Below, one piece after another: positions 8,848-16,487 of a stretch of DNA of 64,000 nt (position 1 is its first letter; the number at the start of each line of letters is the position of its first letter). The stretch is from Lacrimispora sinapis (GTDB taxonomy: Bacteria; Bacillota; Clostridia; Lachnospirales; Lachnospiraceae). The position numbers and the translations under genes were made by a program. The stretch covers positions 2,046,001-2,110,000 of the forward strand of contig NZ_CP141832.1 in assembly GCF_043633585.1 (NCBI RefSeq). The letters are read 5' to 3'. The notes beneath the pieces were generated by a model. It saw nothing but the letters and a program-made list of their open reading frames with translations, ran no database searches and was not told the DNA's origin.

Positions 8848-8852
8848 AAAAG

Positions 8853-8890
8853 AGATCCGGCCACACGATTGGACCGGATCTTTTTTTTAT
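8853..8890. terminator. bidirectional terminator, pectinesterase / yhcH
   Basis: Inverted repeat AGATCCGG...CCGGATCT followed by eight T on the plus strand, and preceded by an A run that gives a T tract on the minus strand. It lies between two convergent genes. Confidence 0.8.
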
Positions 8891-9351
8891 TTTTCTTTGA
8901 TTTTAACAATAACTTTTTTGATTGGTGCCGGTTCGCCGGCAGCTGCCTTTGGTTTATGACCATCCCAAGGATGGAATATCATATATTCTCCAGCCTTTAC
9001 AACCACCTTTAAGCCTGGATTCTCATTGTCGTAAAATACAACATCTTTTTCTTCGTTATAAGGTACACTTACACGCAACTCATCAATCGGTGCATATGTC
9101 ATGGTCTCAGTACCACGTATCATATACTGGATATCCGTATAATCCCGGTGAGTTTCAAATTTTGCTTCCTCCCAGGGAATCGTTGTATATTCTTGCACGT
9201 TGGCAAAAACATTCTTGCCGTCAATCTCATACTTACCTGGCGCCAGCTTCTCTAAGTCGGTGTTTTTCAGAAAATCAATCGCTTTCGCATATCTTCCTTC
9301 CACCCCAAGGTTTCTGTAAAAATCAAGGTTCTTTGCTGAGTCAAAAATCAT
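8887..9351 (-). CDS. YhcH/YjgK/YiaL family protein
   Basis: A 154-residue cupin-like protein of the YhcH/EbgC family (DUF386). Family hallmarks are present: an HRDYTDIQYMI segment near residue 77 and a C-terminal FHPWDGHKPK segment holding metal-binding His residues. Relatives sit in sialic acid and uncommon sugar operons and are proposed to act as sugar anomerases or epimerases. Here it is a single gene with its own promoter, so the substrate is not indicated by context. Start follows AAAGGAGAGTGGGATT-ATG. Confidence 0.88.
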   Translation of the reverse strand: MIFDSAKNLDFYRNLGVEGRYAKAIDFLKNTDLEKLAPGKYEIDGKNVFANVQEYTTIPWEEAKFETHRDYTDIQYMIRGTETMTYAPIDELRVSVPYNEEKDVVFYDNENPGLKVVVKAGEYMIFHPWDGHKPKAAAGEPAPIKKVIVKIKEK

Positions 9352-9419
9352 AATCCCACTCTCCTTTAGTGTATCGTATCGTTCGACAGCAGTCCCCGTG
9401 GGAACCTGCAGTTAGATCT

Positions 9420-9449
9420 AGTATACACCTAAAGTAGATTATTTCACAA
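9420..9449 (-). promoter_or_regulatory. promoter of the YhcH gene
   Basis: TTGTGA at 9449-9444, 18-bp spacer, TATACT at 9425-9420. It gives a leader of roughly 60 nt. Confidence 0.45.
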
Positions 9450-9463
9450 TGTTTTTTATACTT

Positions 9464-10351
9464 TTATTTAAAAAATTCGTGGTTTCCATGCTGGAATAAA
9501 TAGGTCAGACGTGAATCAAACCAGCGGACTGCCCCGCTCTTTGATCCTCTGCGGTTCATGAAATACAACGCTCCTTCCGAATAATCTTCTCCAGCCAGCG
9601 CACGATCGACACATTGTGTGGTATCGGCTGTTACTTTTACGGTATTGATCCTGCCGTTTGATACCGGCGAGAACTGGGAGGGTGAATAAACCACACCTCT
9701 TACCGTATTCGGAAATTTACCGCTCTTTACGCGGTTTAAAATTACGTTTGCTACAAGAATCTTGCCCTTATCATCACAAACTCCTGCTTCTGCCTGAACG
9801 ATCCTCAACAGGACCTGATAATCATCCTGTGACACAGACATTGCATTGACCGCCTTTTCTTCTTCGGCCTTTCTGGCTGCTTCTTCTGCTGCTTTTTTCT
9901 CTTCTTCTGCTTTTTTAGCTGCTTCTTCCGCTTGCCGCTTCGCCTCTTCTTCCATGGCGATCTGAGTATTAATGAGCTTTATACGGGCCTGGGATTCCTC
10001 TTCCAGTTCCTGCTTCTGAATAACCTCTTTAACCAGTAGATTACCGGCTAACTGCTGTGCCTGTATCTTGGCGTCGGTAAGCGCAAGTTGTATTTTTGCT
10101 TGTGCAACTGTTTCCTCTTCTTCAGCATTTTCCTCATCAGCAGCATCACTTGGCGCGGGCGTTTCTGCAAACGCTGTCAGCGCATTCTTTCCGCTGCTTC
10201 CAAACCCTGTGGAGGTAAAGGCTATTACAGTAATGACAGCCGCTCCCGTCATGAAAACTGCGGATGAACGATACATCTTCTTTGTGACCTTAATGGCCAT
10301 CCCTCTGAAGAATTGACAAATCTGCTGAAGGATAGAGCGTAGTGTAAGCAT
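9464..10351 (-). CDS. SleB-like cell wall hydrolase with coiled-coil stalk
   Basis: A 295-residue protein. There is a membrane segment near residues 30-52, then a linker, then a Glu/Lys/Ala-rich coiled coil (about residues 70-165). The C-terminal Hydrolase_2 domain (SleB/CwlJ type) contains the catalytic-region glutamate in QAEAGVCDDKGK, VANVILNRV and SPSQFSPV. SleB and CwlJ lyse spore cortex peptidoglycan at germination; related clostridial proteins also act in vegetative wall turnover. The very basic N-terminus before the membrane segment and the coiled coil suggest an anchored enzyme with a stalk. The start follows AGAGGAG. It is a single gene. Confidence 0.85.
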   Translation of the reverse strand: MLTLRSILQQICQFFRGMAIKVTKKMYRSSAVFMTGAAVITVIAFTSTGFGSSGKNALTAFAETPAPSDAADEENAEEEETVAQAKIQLALTDAKIQAQQLAGNLLVKEVIQKQELEEESQARIKLINTQIAMEEEAKRQAEEAAKKAEEEKKAAEEAARKAEEEKAVNAMSVSQDDYQVLLRIVQAEAGVCDDKGKILVANVILNRVKSGKFPNTVRGVVYSPSQFSPVSNGRINTVKVTADTTQCVDRALAGEDYSEGALYFMNRRGSKSGAVRWFDSRLTYLFQHGNHEFFK

Positions 10352-10659
10352 ACATACTCCTCTTCTCTAATCTCACTTGCCTTGGCTGTGAACACAATCC
10401 ACAACCGTTTCCGGGTGACAGCCGTTATTATAGAAGAAGCATGTTAAAAAAGTCAATGGGGATTTAACATTTTTGTGATATTTTGACTTTTGAATTTTAT
10501 TGTATTTTTATTTTTTGGAATAATCGTACCATAATTTAGCATTTATACCCCTGATAATTGTGCTTTTTCACCTTTTACCTTTTACAATAATGTTACATTT
10601 CTGTTAATTATTTATTTTTCCAGCAAAAGCCAGTCCACTTATTTTTTAATTTATGTAAA
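10352..10659. other. 308-bp AT-rich intergenic region before the SleB-like gene
   Basis: It contains one clear promoter for the SleB-like gene (see 10427-10456) and a leader of about 70 nt with a possible GGCTGT/ACAGCC stem (10384-10423). The rest is AT-rich sequence with no ORF, no tRNA and no riboswitch that I recognise. It also holds the 3' end of the ybaK transcript, without an obvious terminator. Confidence 0.5.
10427..10456 (-). promoter_or_regulatory. promoter of the SleB-like gene
   Basis: TTGACT at 10456-10451, 18-bp spacer, TATAAT at 10432-10427. Strong vegetative-type promoter rather than a visible sporulation-sigma promoter. Confidence 0.55.
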
Positions 10660-11133
10660 CTAATCTTGAGTCAGCTGTGTAAATTTGCCTTTAATATAAT
10701 CCACCAGACTCTGAGGAGAAAGGGTAATCTGCTGACCTCTTACCCCTCCGCTGACCGCAATTTGAGGATATTTGAGGGCAGATTCATCGACAAATGTAGG
10801 ATAAAGCTTTTTCATGCCGACAGGGGAACAGCCTCCGCGGATATAACCGGTAATTTTTTGTAAATCTTTCACAGGAATCATTTCCACCTTTTTATCTCCG
10901 GCAGCTTTCGCCACTTTTTTTAGGTCAAGTTCCCCATCCACCGGAATACAGCATACCAGATATCCTGTTTTTTCTCCTTTTAATACAAGAGTTTTGAAAA
11001 CACTTCCATGATCCACTCCCATCATATCGGCCGCATGACTGCCGGATAAATCATGTTCGTCCACTTCATACTCCTTTGTTTCATAGAGAACGCCTGCTTT
11101 ATCAAGCATACGCATTGCATTTGTCTTCACCAT
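10660..11133 (-). CDS. ybaK: Cys-tRNA(Pro) deacylase, YbaK/EbsC type
   Basis: A 157-residue single-domain trans-editing factor that hydrolyses Cys mis-attached to tRNA(Pro). It shows the YbaK pattern: SVFKTLVLKG near residue 45, the catalytic lysine context, and the C-terminal GYIRGGCSPVGMKK and AVSGGVRGQQITLSP loops. Length matches the family (about 155-160 residues). The start at 11133 follows GGGAGTGG; a longer frame to 11190 has no ribosome site. It is downstream of leuCD but separated from leuD by a terminator. Confidence 0.92.
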   Translation of the reverse strand: MVKTNAMRMLDKAGVLYETKEYEVDEHDLSGSHAADMMGVDHGSVFKTLVLKGEKTGYLVCCIPVDGELDLKKVAKAAGDKKVEMIPVKDLQKITGYIRGGCSPVGMKKLYPTFVDESALKYPQIAVSGGVRGQQITLSPQSLVDYIKGKFTQLTQD

Positions 11134-11204
11134 AATATTCCACTCCCTGTATTTTTTTCTAATTATAATACGGCTCTCTTGGAATTTCAATGGCCCAAAG
11201 CAAA

Positions 11205-11252
11205 GGGTCCGCAGCTGTCAGATACAATATCTGACAATTGCGGACTCTTTTT
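11205..11252. terminator. terminator between leuD and ybaK
   Basis: Long hairpin GAGTCCGCA-TTGTCAGATA / TATCTGACA-TGCGGAC (read on minus) followed by CCCTTTGCTTT on the minus strand and by CTCTTTTT on the plus strand. It separates leuCD from ybaK. Confidence 0.65.
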
Positions 11253-11267
11253 CCATGGAAATTACAT

Positions 11268-11756
11268 CTATTTCTTCTTATTAATATAGGGGAACAGCCC
11301 ACCGGCTGAAATGATCTCCTGCATAAAAGGAGGAAATGCCTGACCTTCAAAAGTCTCTCCTGTCGATTGATTGGTAATAATGCCGCTGTCAAAATCCACC
11401 GAAACCTGATCACCGGCTTTGATGGCTTTTGCCGCCTCCGGACACTCTATAATAGGAAGTCCGATGTTAATGGCATTGCGGTAGAAGATCCTTGCAAAGG
11501 TCTCAGCGATTACGCAGCTGACTCCCGCACACCGAATGACTAAGGGAGCATGCTCCCTGGAAGACCCGCAGCCAAAATTTTTATTGGCAACGATGATATC
11601 TCCTTTTTTTACCTGGTTCACAAAATCCTTATCAATATCTTCCATACAGTGCTTCGCCAGTTCATCGCCATCTGTAATATTCAAATACCTTGCCGGTATA
11701 ATCACATCCGTATCCACATTGTCACCATATTTAAAAACAGATCCACATGCCTTCAT
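11268..11756 (-). CDS. leuD: 3-isopropylmalate dehydratase small subunit
   Basis: A 162-residue swivel domain of isopropylmalate isomerase, short archaeal/clostridial type. Family motifs are NVDTDVIIPARYL at the N-terminus, NFGCGSSREHAP near residue 60 and FYRNAINIGLP near 100. With LeuC it interconverts 2- and 3-isopropylmalate in leucine synthesis. The start at 11756 follows AGGAGG-ATATCAAAG; the longer frame runs into leuC. It is 13 bp after leuC. Confidence 0.94.
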   Translation of the reverse strand: MKACGSVFKYGDNVDTDVIIPARYLNITDGDELAKHCMEDIDKDFVNQVKKGDIIVANKNFGCGSSREHAPLVIRCAGVSCVIAETFARIFYRNAINIGLPIIECPEAAKAIKAGDQVSVDFDSGIITNQSTGETFEGQAFPPFMQEIISAGGLFPYINKKK

Positions 11757-11769
11757 CTTTGATATCCTC

Positions 11770-13035
11770 CTATAATCCCAATTCTTCCGGCGCCGATATC
11801 CGTCCGGTGACTGCACTTGCTGCGGCTACTGCAGGACTTGCAAGATAAACCTCTGACTCCACATGCCCCATACGTCCCACAAAATTCCGGTTGGTGGTGG
11901 ATATACACCGTTCCCCTTTTGCAAGGATTCCCATATACCCGCCCAGACACGGGCCGCAGGTTGGAGTGCTCACGATGGCCCCGGCTTCGATAAAGATTTC
12001 CAAAAGGCCTTCCCGCATGGATTGGAGATAAATTTCCTGGGTTGCAGGAATCACGATACAGCGCACATTTTTAGCAACTTTACGGCCCTTTAATACGGCC
12101 GCTGCAACGCGCATATCATCAAGCCGGCCGTTGGTACAGGAGCCGATTACCGCCTGATCCACCTTTACCTCGTCAAAATCGCCGAAGGTCCTGGTATTTT
12201 CAGGAAGATGAGGGAAGGAAACCGTAGGCTCTAACTTTGACAAGTCAATGGTATAGACCGTTTCGTATTCCGCATCTTCATCTGCTTCATAGACCTTAAA
12301 ATCACGTTTGGAGTGTTCCTTTATGTACTGGACCGCCAACTCATCCACCGGAAAGATTCCATTCTTGCCGCCGGCTTCAATGGCCATGTTGCAGATGGTG
12401 AAACGGTCATCCATGGTGAGATTTTTGACTCCGTCACCGGTAAACTCCATGGACTTATAAAGAGCACCATCCACTCCGATCATTCCGATGATATGAAGAA
12501 TCACATCTTTGCCGCTGACCCATTTGGAAGGTTTTCCGGTCAGTTTAAATTGAATGGCAGAGGGTACTTTAAACCAGGCTTTTCCAGTTACCATCCCTGC
12601 TGCCATGTCCGTACTTCCGACTCCGGTGGAAAATGCGCCCAGTGCACCGTAGGTACACGTATGGGAATCTGCTCCGATGACTACATCCCCGGCAACGACC
12701 AGTCCTTTTTCCGGAAGCAGCGCATGTTCAATGCCCATTTGTCCAACGTCGAAATAATTTGTAATTTCATGACTGCATGCAAAGTCACGGCAGCATTTGC
12801 AATTCTCCGCAGATTTTATGTCTTTATTTGGTATAAAATGGTCCATCACCAGGGCAATTTTATCTTTATCAAAAATTGTTTCCTTATTAAATTTTTCCAT
12901 CTCTTTGATTGCAACCGGTGATGTAATATCATTTCCCAAAACCAGGTCTAAATCCGCTTCGATTAACTGTCCTGCCTTTACTTCACTAAGCCCCGCATGA
13001 GCTGCCAGAATTTTCTGGGTCATCGTCATTCCCAT
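11770..13035 (-). CDS. leuC: 3-isopropylmalate dehydratase large subunit
   Basis: A 421-residue aconitase-family large subunit of the short (LeuC/HacA-like) type. The [4Fe-4S] cysteines are visible in IGSCTNGR and in PTCGPCLGG (CxxC), along with DSHTCTYGALG near the active site. Ribosome site AGGAGG-ACGCAGACT-ATG. It forms an operon with leuD; leuA and leuB are not in the window. The divergent LysR gene shares the 144-bp control region and is a likely regulator. The family also contains homoaconitases and (R)-citramalate pathway enzymes, so the exact substrate is by context. Confidence 0.93.
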   Translation of the reverse strand: MGMTMTQKILAAHAGLSEVKAGQLIEADLDLVLGNDITSPVAIKEMEKFNKETIFDKDKIALVMDHFIPNKDIKSAENCKCCRDFACSHEITNYFDVGQMGIEHALLPEKGLVVAGDVVIGADSHTCTYGALGAFSTGVGSTDMAAGMVTGKAWFKVPSAIQFKLTGKPSKWVSGKDVILHIIGMIGVDGALYKSMEFTGDGVKNLTMDDRFTICNMAIEAGGKNGIFPVDELAVQYIKEHSKRDFKVYEADEDAEYETVYTIDLSKLEPTVSFPHLPENTRTFGDFDEVKVDQAVIGSCTNGRLDDMRVAAAVLKGRKVAKNVRCIVIPATQEIYLQSMREGLLEIFIEAGAIVSTPTCGPCLGGYMGILAKGERCISTTNRNFVGRMGHVESEVYLASPAVAAASAVTGRISAPEELGL

Positions 13036-13179
13036 AGTCTGCGTCCTCCTGTTATTTCCTTGAAATGAACCTCTGTCATTTTACTGCTTTACATTCTAGC
13101 ACACTTATTGATATAATAGAAATACATAATACGAATATTTTATATAATAATTAGTTATGAAACGAGAGGATGTCGAACC
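13036..13179. promoter_or_regulatory. leuC / LysR divergent control region
   Basis: 144 bp, very AT-rich. A plus-strand -10-like TATAAT lies in front of the LysR gene (TTGATATAATAG) and a minus-strand TAGAAT lies about 50 bp before leuC. The segment ATTCGTATTATGTAT between them is a candidate LysR box but is not a clean T-N11-A palindrome. Assignment rests mainly on the divergent layout. Confidence 0.4.
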
Positions 13180-14079
13180 ATGGAACAAAACTTATCCCAA
13201 TATAAGATTTTCTTTGAAGTTGCAAAAGCCGGTAACATTTCAAAAGCGGCAAAAGAGCTGTTTATCAGCCAGCCGGCCATCAGCAAGTCCATCAGTAAAC
13301 TGGAAGGAAATCTGGGTGTTTCCCTATTTACCAGAAACTCCAGAGGGGTACAGCTTACGGATGAGGGAAAACTTCTATATAATCATACAGAAGCCGCCTT
13401 TGAAGCACTGCTTCAGGGAGAGCAGGAATTAAAGCGCATTAAGGAATTTCACATCGGCCACTTGAGGATCGGTGTCAGCAATACTCTGTGCAAATATATT
13501 CTTCTTCCTTATTTAAAAAACTTCATTGAGAAATACCCTCATATTAAGATCACCATTGAAAGCCAGTCCACAGCGCATACGGTCACCATGCTGGAGCAGC
13601 ATAGGATTGATCTGGGTCTGATTGCAGAGCCTTCCACCCGCCGTCCCCTTTTATTTACTCCGTTGATGGAAATCCAGGATGCCTTTGTCGCAACAAAATC
13701 CTATCTCAACAACCTTTATTTAAGAGAAGGCCAGGATGCGGACATTTTTCAGACGGGGAACATTCTGCTTTTGGATAAGAACAATATGACCAGAAAATAC
13801 ATTGACGAATATTTAAACGAAAACCAGATTGTACCCAAACAGCTTCTGGAGGTGACTACCATGGATTTGCTGATCGAATTTGCTAAAATCGGTATGGGAA
13901 TCGGATGTGTGATCAAGGACTTTGTTCAGAAAGAACTGGACCAGGGGGATCTTGTTTTGATTCCTTTGAAAAAAGAGATCAATAAAAGAACCGTAGGCTT
14001 TGCTTATAACTCAAACGGAATGACTACGGCTATGGAGAACTTTTTTGATGCAATGGAAGCCGGTATGAACGGCAAATAA
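13180..14079 (+). CDS. LysR-family regulator divergent from leuCD
   Basis: A 299-residue LysR regulator. An N-terminal winged helix-turn-helix (residues 1-60) contains AKAGNISKAAKELFISQPAI; the C-terminal part (90-299) is a periplasmic-binding-like effector domain (HIGHLRIGVSN; SQSTAHTV). Divergent placement from leuC, with a shared 144-bp gap, is the usual sign of local control, so a branched-chain amino acid intermediate is a plausible effector (inference). The start follows AGAGGATG with a rather long spacing. Ends at a bidirectional terminator shared with ilvC. Confidence 0.85.
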   Translation: MEQNLSQYKIFFEVAKAGNISKAAKELFISQPAISKSISKLEGNLGVSLFTRNSRGVQLTDEGKLLYNHTEAAFEALLQGEQELKRIKEFHIGHLRIGVSNTLCKYILLPYLKNFIEKYPHIKITIESQSTAHTVTMLEQHRIDLGLIAEPSTRRPLLFTPLMEIQDAFVATKSYLNNLYLREGQDADIFQTGNILLLDKNNMTRKYIDEYLNENQIVPKQLLEVTTMDLLIEFAKIGMGIGCVIKDFVQKELDQGDLVLIPLKKEINKRTVGFAYNSNGMTTAMENFFDAMEAGMNGK

Positions 14080-14085
14080 ACCCCA

Positions 14086-14140
14086 AAAAGAACAGGAGGC
14101 CCGGATAGGCAAAGCCCATTCCAGTCTCCTGTTCTTTTTA
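14086..14140. terminator. bidirectional terminator, LysR / ilvC
   Basis: AAAAGAACAGGAG (14086-14098) pairs with CTCCTGTTCTTTT (14126-14138), with T tracts on both sides. It lies between convergent genes. Confidence 0.8.
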
Positions 14141-14165
14141 AGTGCAGCAATTGCAGCAATGCAGC

Positions 14166-15176
14166 TTAGTTATCAATTAATTTTCCGCCGTCGTTCCAGC
14201 TGTAAAGCTTACGGAGCTCTGCTCCTACCTGCTCTAACTTATGAGATGCTTCTTTGTTTCTCATGGCATAGAAGTGAGTACCATTCACCTGGTTTTCTAA
14301 TAACCAGTTCTTTGCAAAGGTTCCGTCCTGGATATCCGTAAGTACCTGCTTCATGGCTTTCTTTGTATCGTCTGTGATGATCTTCGGTCCGGTAATGTAA
14401 TCGCCGAACTCAGCCGTATTGGAAATGGAGTATCTCATTCCGGCAAATCCGCTTTCAAAGATCAGATCGACAATCAGCTTCATCTCATGAATACACTCAA
14501 AGTATGCATTCTCAGGAGCATATCCAGCTTCCACCAATGTTTCAAATCCGGCTTTCATAAGAGCACATACACCGCCGCATAATACAGCCTGCTCGCCGAA
14601 AAGATCTGTCTCTGTCTCATCTTTAAAGGTAGTCTCAAGAACACCTGCTCTTGCGCCGCCCAGTGCCAATGCATAAGCGAGAGCCTTGTCCTTTGCCTTG
14701 CCTGAATAATCCTGGTGAACAGCAACCAGACATGGCGTTCCTCTGCCTACCAGATATTCGTTACGTACGGTATGACCAGGAGCCTTTGGTGCGATCATGG
14801 TAACATCAACATTCTTTGGAGGAACAATCTGTCCAAAATGAACCGCAAAACCATGAGCGAACATAAGCATGTCGCCATCCTTTAAATTAGGCTCGATGGA
14901 TTCCTTGTAAAGAGCCGCCTGTTTCTCATCGTTGATGAGGATCATGATGATATCAGCTTTCTTTGCAGCATCTGCTGCGGAATAAACGGTTAATCCCTGT
15001 GCCTCAGCCTTTGCCCAGGAACTGCTTCCCTCATAAAGTCCCACAATGACATCACATCCGGACTCCTTTAAATTAAGCGCATGAGCATGACCCTGGCTGC
15101 CGTATCCAATCACTGCAATGGTCTTACCCTCCAGTAAGGATAAATTGCAGTCTTCCTGATAGTAAATCTTTGCCAT
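14166..15176 (-). CDS. ilvC: ketol-acid reductoisomerase
   Basis: A 336-residue class I KARI, converting acetolactate to dihydroxyisovalerate with NAD(P)H in valine, leucine and isoleucine synthesis. The Rossmann motif is GYGSQGHAHALNLKESG, followed by the cofactor-specificity loop (GLYEGSSSWAKA) and the active-site region HGFAVHFGQIVPP. In the C-terminal knotted domain DETETDLFGEQAVLCGG holds metal-binding acidic residues. Length fits class I. It follows ilvN by 105 bp of non-coding DNA and is likely in the same transcript. Ribosome site TGAGGAGGAAATAAAAG. Confidence 0.96.
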   Translation of the reverse strand: MAKIYYQEDCNLSLLEGKTIAVIGYGSQGHAHALNLKESGCDVIVGLYEGSSSWAKAEAQGLTVYSAADAAKKADIIMILINDEKQAALYKESIEPNLKDGDMLMFAHGFAVHFGQIVPPKNVDVTMIAPKAPGHTVRNEYLVGRGTPCLVAVHQDYSGKAKDKALAYALALGGARAGVLETTFKDETETDLFGEQAVLCGGVCALMKAGFETLVEAGYAPENAYFECIHEMKLIVDLIFESGFAGMRYSISNTAEFGDYITGPKIITDDTKKAMKQVLTDIQDGTFAKNWLLENQVNGTHFYAMRNKEASHKLEQVGAELRKLYSWNDGGKLIDN

Positions 15177-15281
15177 CTTTTATTTCCTCCTCATAGATTG
15201 ACTCGTAATATATTTTGTTAAAGGAACCATGCCGACGACTCTCTGTCCGTCTTTGGCAATACCTCTAGCTAGCAAATTGCA

Positions 15282-15782
15282 TTATGGCAGATAACGGATG
15301 TCGCCGGACCCTCTGGATAAACCGGTCAAACCAGTCCTGGCAAGTTCCAAAATCTCATAATCTTCAAGCAGGTTAATCAGAGCGTCAAGCTTAGACTGAT
15401 CACCGGTCAGCATGACGGTCAAAGAATCTTTGCCTACATCAACAATGGTGGCTCTGAAAATATCAGCAATGGCGCTTACCGCCTGGCGTTCCCCGGAGTT
15501 GGCACGCACTTTGACCAAAATAAGCTCTCTAAATACGGAACATCCTGGTTTCAGTTCTTTAATATCCCTTACATCTTCCAATTTCCTAAGCTGATTTTCG
15601 ATCTGGTCTAAGATTTCCTGATCTCCGATGGACACTACTGTCATTCTCGAATATCTCTCATCCGCAGTCACACCTACCGTCAGGCTTTCTATATTATAAC
15701 CGCGGCGGCTGAACAGGCCTGCCACACGGCTTAAAACGCCGGAGGTGTTATCAACCAACAATGATAATACGATTCTTTCCAT
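15282..15782 (-). CDS. ilvN: acetolactate synthase small (regulatory) subunit
   Basis: A 166-residue protein with an N-terminal ACT domain (LSLLVDNTSGVLSRVAGLFSRR without break is the typical valine-binding pattern, here at residues 5-26) and the IlvH-type C-terminal domain ending in ISRGSGDIRYLP-like sequence. It binds and gives valine feedback control to the catalytic subunit, whose gene (ilvB) is not in the window. A strong promoter sits 35 bp upstream, and ilvC follows. Confidence 0.93.
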   Translation of the reverse strand: MERIVLSLLVDNTSGVLSRVAGLFSRRGYNIESLTVGVTADERYSRMTVVSIGDQEILDQIENQLRKLEDVRDIKELKPGCSVFRELILVKVRANSGERQAVSAIADIFRATIVDVGKDSLTVMLTGDQSKLDALINLLEDYEILELARTGLTGLSRGSGDIRYLP

Positions 15783-15814
15783 CCTTATCCCTGCCTTTTT
15801 ATATAGTGATTTTA

Positions 15815-15843
15815 ATCATAGCAACCGAACTTCTATTTGTCAA
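15815..15843 (-). promoter_or_regulatory. ilvN-ilvC promoter
   Basis: TTGACA at 15843-15838, 17-bp spacer, TATGAT at 15820-15815. It is near consensus. The leader is only about 25-30 nt, so no T-box or leader attenuator is present here. Confidence 0.75.
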
Positions 15844-15881
15844 TTAAATAAAAGGAATGTGTATTATAATCTAAAGTTATA

Positions 15882-16487
15882 TCAGAGACATGCCGGGTAT
15901 TCAATTATCCAATATTCATACCCATTGACTACAGTTGTATCTCCGTATTGGTCGATCCTCTTAAAAGAACTCCCATAATTGGCATGAACATGCCCATGCA
16001 GGAAATACCGGGGGCTATACTTATCCAGCAGATCCCGAAAACAGGAAAACCCCTTATGCGGAAGATCGGGCAGATCATTTAACTGATAGGCCGGAGCGTG
16101 AGTGACTAAAATATCAAACCCCTTATTCTTTTTAATCTTCCACCACATACGACGGATTCTCTGTTCCATCTTCCGTTCCGTAAATTGATAGGGAGCATCC
16201 GGTATATATTCCATGGAACCTCCCAGCCCCATAATCCGAATCCCTTTGTATGTCACAATGTTATCCTCAATGCAGATACAGCCCTCCGGCGGACATTCCT
16301 TATATTGGCAGTCATGGTTTCCATGGACATAGAACACAGGAGCGCGGGAAAAGGTTGCAAAAAAGGATAAATATTCTGCTCTTAAATCTCCACAGGAAAT
16401 AATCAAGTCTATGTCTTTTATTTTTTCCGGTGTAAAGTATTCATAGAGCGACTTTGACTCTTGGTCAGCCAATACCAGAATCTTCAC
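15882..16487 (-). CDS. calcineurin-like metallophosphoesterase
   Basis: A 201-residue metallophosphoesterase. Metal-site motifs are visible in order: LADQES (a variant of the usual DxH, with Asp but no His), SCGDLR, HGNHDC, THAP and HGHVH. The first metal motif variant is worth noting. A GTG start is proposed, with GGAGG inside the end of the preceding gene, and the two genes overlap by 23 bp, so they are translationally linked. Substrate unknown; the family includes phosphodiesterases and YfcE-like enzymes. Confidence 0.85.
   Translation of the reverse strand: MKILVLADQESKSLYEYFTPEKIKDIDLIISCGDLRAEYLSFFATFSRAPVFYVHGNHDCQYKECPPEGCICIEDNIVTYKGIRIMGLGGSMEYIPDAPYQFTERKMEQRIRRMWWKIKKNKGFDILVTHAPAYQLNDLPDLPHKGFSCFRDLLDKYSPRYFLHGHVHANYGSSFKRIDQYGDTTVVNGYEYWIIEYPACL

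Noticed and set aside
10384..10423. Possible riboswitch in the leader of the SleB-like gene
   Set aside because: c-di-AMP riboswitches often precede wall hydrolases, so I looked for one, but the leader is only about 70 nt and shows just one stem without the conserved c-di-AMP motifs.
12313..12921. 202-codon plus-strand frame inside leuC
   Set aside because: It is antisense to a highly conserved enzyme gene, has no ribosome site and the product has no recognisable features. Long shadow frames are common opposite real genes here.
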